Part shown: positions 62,804-64,000 of the stretch, in pieces
Numbering within the stretch: the first letter of the stretch is position 1
Layout: each line of letters opens with the position of its first letter
Source: Curtobacterium sp. VKM Ac-1393
GTDB lineage: Bacteria > Actinomycetota > Actinomycetes > Actinomycetales > Microbacteriaceae
Direction of reading: 5' to 3'
DNA: 64,000 nt
NCBI RefSeq assembly: GCF_015350995.1
Contig: NZ_JADKRW010000007.1
Span: 62,001-126,000, forward strand
Notes under the pieces: model-generated
Told to the model about the DNA's origin: nothing
The model's database searches: none
Seen by the model: only the letters and a program-made list of their open reading frames with translations
Translations under genes and position numbers: made by a program

Positions 62804-62877
62804 GCCCCCGTGGCCCAATCGGTAGAGGCATGCGACTTAAAATCGCCGAGTTGTGGGTTCGAGTCCCACCGGGGGTA
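62804..62877 (+). tRNA. tRNA with UAA anticodon (Leu by code) and short variable arm
   Basis: A 74-nt cloverleaf folds well: acceptor GCCCCCG/CGGGGGT (first pair G-U), D-arm GCC..GGC with loop AATCGGTAG, anticodon stem GCGA/TCGC with loop CTTAAAA (anticodon TAA at 62838-62840), five-base variable loop GAGTT, T-arm GTGGG-TTCGAGT-CCCAC, discriminator A. No CCA is encoded. By anticodon it should read UUA, but tRNA-Leu normally has a long class II variable arm, which is absent. Position 27-43 is a T-C mismatch. It is either a class I odd tRNA or a degenerating copy. Confidence 0.8.
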
Positions 62878-62915
62878 CTGACGACCGGGAAGACCGGGCT
62901 GCCGTCTCGCAAGAC

Positions 62916-62934
62916 TTAGGTTTGCCTAACCTAA
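62916..62934. promoter_or_regulatory. DtxR/IdeR iron box 1
   Basis: TTAGGTTTGCCTAACCTAA matches the DtxR consensus TTAGGTTAGSCTAACCTAA at 18 of 19 positions. It lies 59 bp before the HtaA start, over the promoter region. Confidence 0.85.
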
Positions 62935-62957
62935 CTTCTGTCCATATGCTCAGAGAG

Positions 62958-62976
62958 TTAGGTAAGGCTACCCAAA
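62958..62976. promoter_or_regulatory. DtxR/IdeR iron box 2
   Basis: TTAGGTAAGGCTACCCAAA matches the same consensus at 16 of 19 positions, 16 bp before the ATG. Two boxes 42 bp apart imply tight repression when iron is plentiful. Confidence 0.75.
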
Positions 62977-62992
62977 CTTGGAGACCACCCGA

Positions 62993-64000
62993 ATGCACCT
63001 GTCCTCTCCTCGCACCCGGCGGTTCGCTGCCGGCGCGACCGCCGTTGCCCTCGGCGCCACGATCGCCGCGGCCGCCGCGCTCGGCGCCACCCCCGCGAAC
63101 GCCGCCTCGGCCGATGTCACCGACGCCGCGCTGTCCTGGAGCCTCAGCAACGAGGCCAACGCCGGCGCCTACTTCGGCGGCTGCAACTTCCTGTCCGCCG
63201 GCGTCGCTGGCGACACGGGAGCCTCGGCGCCGTGGACCGCGACGAACCCGACGCCCGGGTACGCCGCCTCGGCCGGCAACGTCTCGATCGCCTACCCGAC
63301 GGGCGCGGGCGGCACGTCGACCCCGACCTTCGCGACGAAGTGCCAGACCGGCGACGGCGTCACGGTCCGACCGGGCACCACGACCGCCGGTGTGTTGACG
63401 CTCGCCGCCGGCACCGGGACCGTCGACGCTGCTGCCGGCACCGCCGACATCGCCTGGGACGGCGGCTTCACCGTCGGGTTCTACGGCGGCATGACCTACT
63501 GGTCCGCCGAGGACCCCGAACTGCACGTCGCGGCCGACGGCACGGGAGCGCTCACCGCGACGGTGTCCGGGTACGCCGCGTCGCGCGACGGCGGCAGCTG
63601 GGCGCCGCTCACCCCGCGCACCGTGCACCTCGCCACGCTGACCGACGTCGACGTCACGAGCTCGGGCATCACGGTGAGCCCGGACTGGCAGGGCGTCGAG
63701 CCCGCGTCGGCGACGAGCCTGAACAAGACGAACGCCGACTGGGGCTCGTGGCCGGCCGACTTCGTCGACTTCCAGAACGAGACCGGGCAGAGCTCGTACT
63801 GGTACACCTCGGGCACGAACGACGCGGCGGCCAAGAAGCCGCAGCCGATCTCGATCGCCTGGACGGCGGCCGAGGCGCCCACGCCGGAACCCACCACACC
63901 GGTCACGACCGAGCCGGCCGAGCCCGGCACGCCGGAGCCGACGGCCGAGCCCGGCACGCCGGAGCCCACCACCGAGCCCGGCACGCCGGAGCCGACGACC
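62993..64000 (+). CDS. HtaA-domain haem-binding surface protein (3' end beyond window)
   Basis: At least 336 codons, with no stop before the window ends. The ATG at 62993 starts a signal peptide (RTRRFAAGATAVALGATIAA, cleavage after ANA near 37). The HtaA domain (about 42-290) begins LSWSLSNEANAGAYFGGCN; it has ADIAWDGGFTVGFYGG, the Tyr-rich MTYW and SYWYTSGTN, and two Cys. After about 295 a PEPT/TEPG repeat linker starts and runs off the edge; a second HtaA domain or a membrane anchor is expected. HtaA proteins take haem from host or environment. Two DtxR boxes upstream fit iron control. Confidence 0.85.
   Translation, partial: MHLSSPRTRRFAAGATAVALGATIAAAAALGATPANAASADVTDAALSWSLSNEANAGAYFGGCNFLSAGVAGDTGASAPWTATNPTPGYAASAGNVSIAYPTGAGGTSTPTFATKCQTGDGVTVRPGTTTAGVLTLAAGTGTVDAAAGTADIAWDGGFTVGFYGGMTYWSAEDPELHVAADGTGALTATVSGYAASRDGGSWAPLTPRTVHLATLTDVDVTSSGITVSPDWQGVEPASATSLNKTNADWGSWPADFVDFQNETGQSSYWYTSGTNDAAAKKPQPISIAWTAAEAPTPEPTTPVTTEPAEPGTPEPTAEPGTPEPTTEPGTPEPTT

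Overview
The window is about 64 kb of very GC-rich DNA with dense, often start-stop overlapping genes. It looks like an actinobacterial chromosome, most likely Microbacteriaceae (Curtobacterium-like). Grounds: codon use, many start codons 6-7 bp behind a TANNNT box (leaderless mRNAs), DtxR-type iron boxes, an LAxTG surface protein, an HtaA protein, and pieces of the actinobacterial core order glmU-prs / rplY-pth-mfd / mazG-eno-ftsB-DUF501. Genus-level assignment is inference.

Layout. 0.2-9.5 kb: sortase-anchored surface protein; an alpha/beta hydrolase-TetR operon with two palindromic operators; a GH18-like lipoprotein; an acyl-CoA synthetase with its own TetR; an operon of three tiny overlapping genes (73, 30 and 53 aa) divergent from an AraC regulator and a membrane EEP-family protein. 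9.5-22.4 kb: xylan/xylose region with an SDR, acetyl-xylan esterase, xylB and xylA. Divergent from these is a coupled Gfo/Idh/MocA - ThuA - Gfo/Idh/MocA - TIM-barrel set, then a ROK (XylR-type) repressor, a polyol dehydrogenase and an MFS exporter. 22.6-25.9 kb: core genes glmU, prs and a PrmC-like methyltransferase. 25.9-49.2 kb: accessory region with a membrane molybdopterin oxidoreductase, gnd/gntK and a large hexuronate locus. That locus has uxaC and a LacI regulator divergent from an ABC importer, two TIM-barrel proteins, a Gfo/Idh/MocA protein, a fructuronate-reductase-type dehydrogenase and a ManD-type dehydratase. It is followed by a glycosyltransferase, a two-component system and a secreted protein. 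49.3-62.8 kb: core genes again (rplY, pth, mfd, nhaA, mazG, hisS, eno, ftsB-like, DUF501, ndh). 62.8-64 kb: a tRNA gene with a UAA anticodon but a short variable arm, then an iron-boxed HtaA gene that runs off the window.

How the parts work together. The xylose genes give esterase -> isomerase -> kinase under a ROK repressor. The uronate genes give glucuronate -> fructuronate -> mannonate -> 2-keto-3-deoxygluconate; the KDG kinase and aldolase are not in the window. Both loci carry paired NAD-dependent Gfo/Idh/MocA enzymes and xylose-isomerase-like barrels, as expected for oxidative (3-keto) opening of glycosides. This suggests a plant-polymer or plant-glycoside user.

Non-coding structure worth reading: five copies of a GGACGGGAGGC...GCCTCCCGTCC palindrome scattered between genes, a nested four-half-site LacI operator, an eight-unit 9-bp tandem repeat in front of uxaC, and several repeats in a 516-bp gene-free gap after eno.
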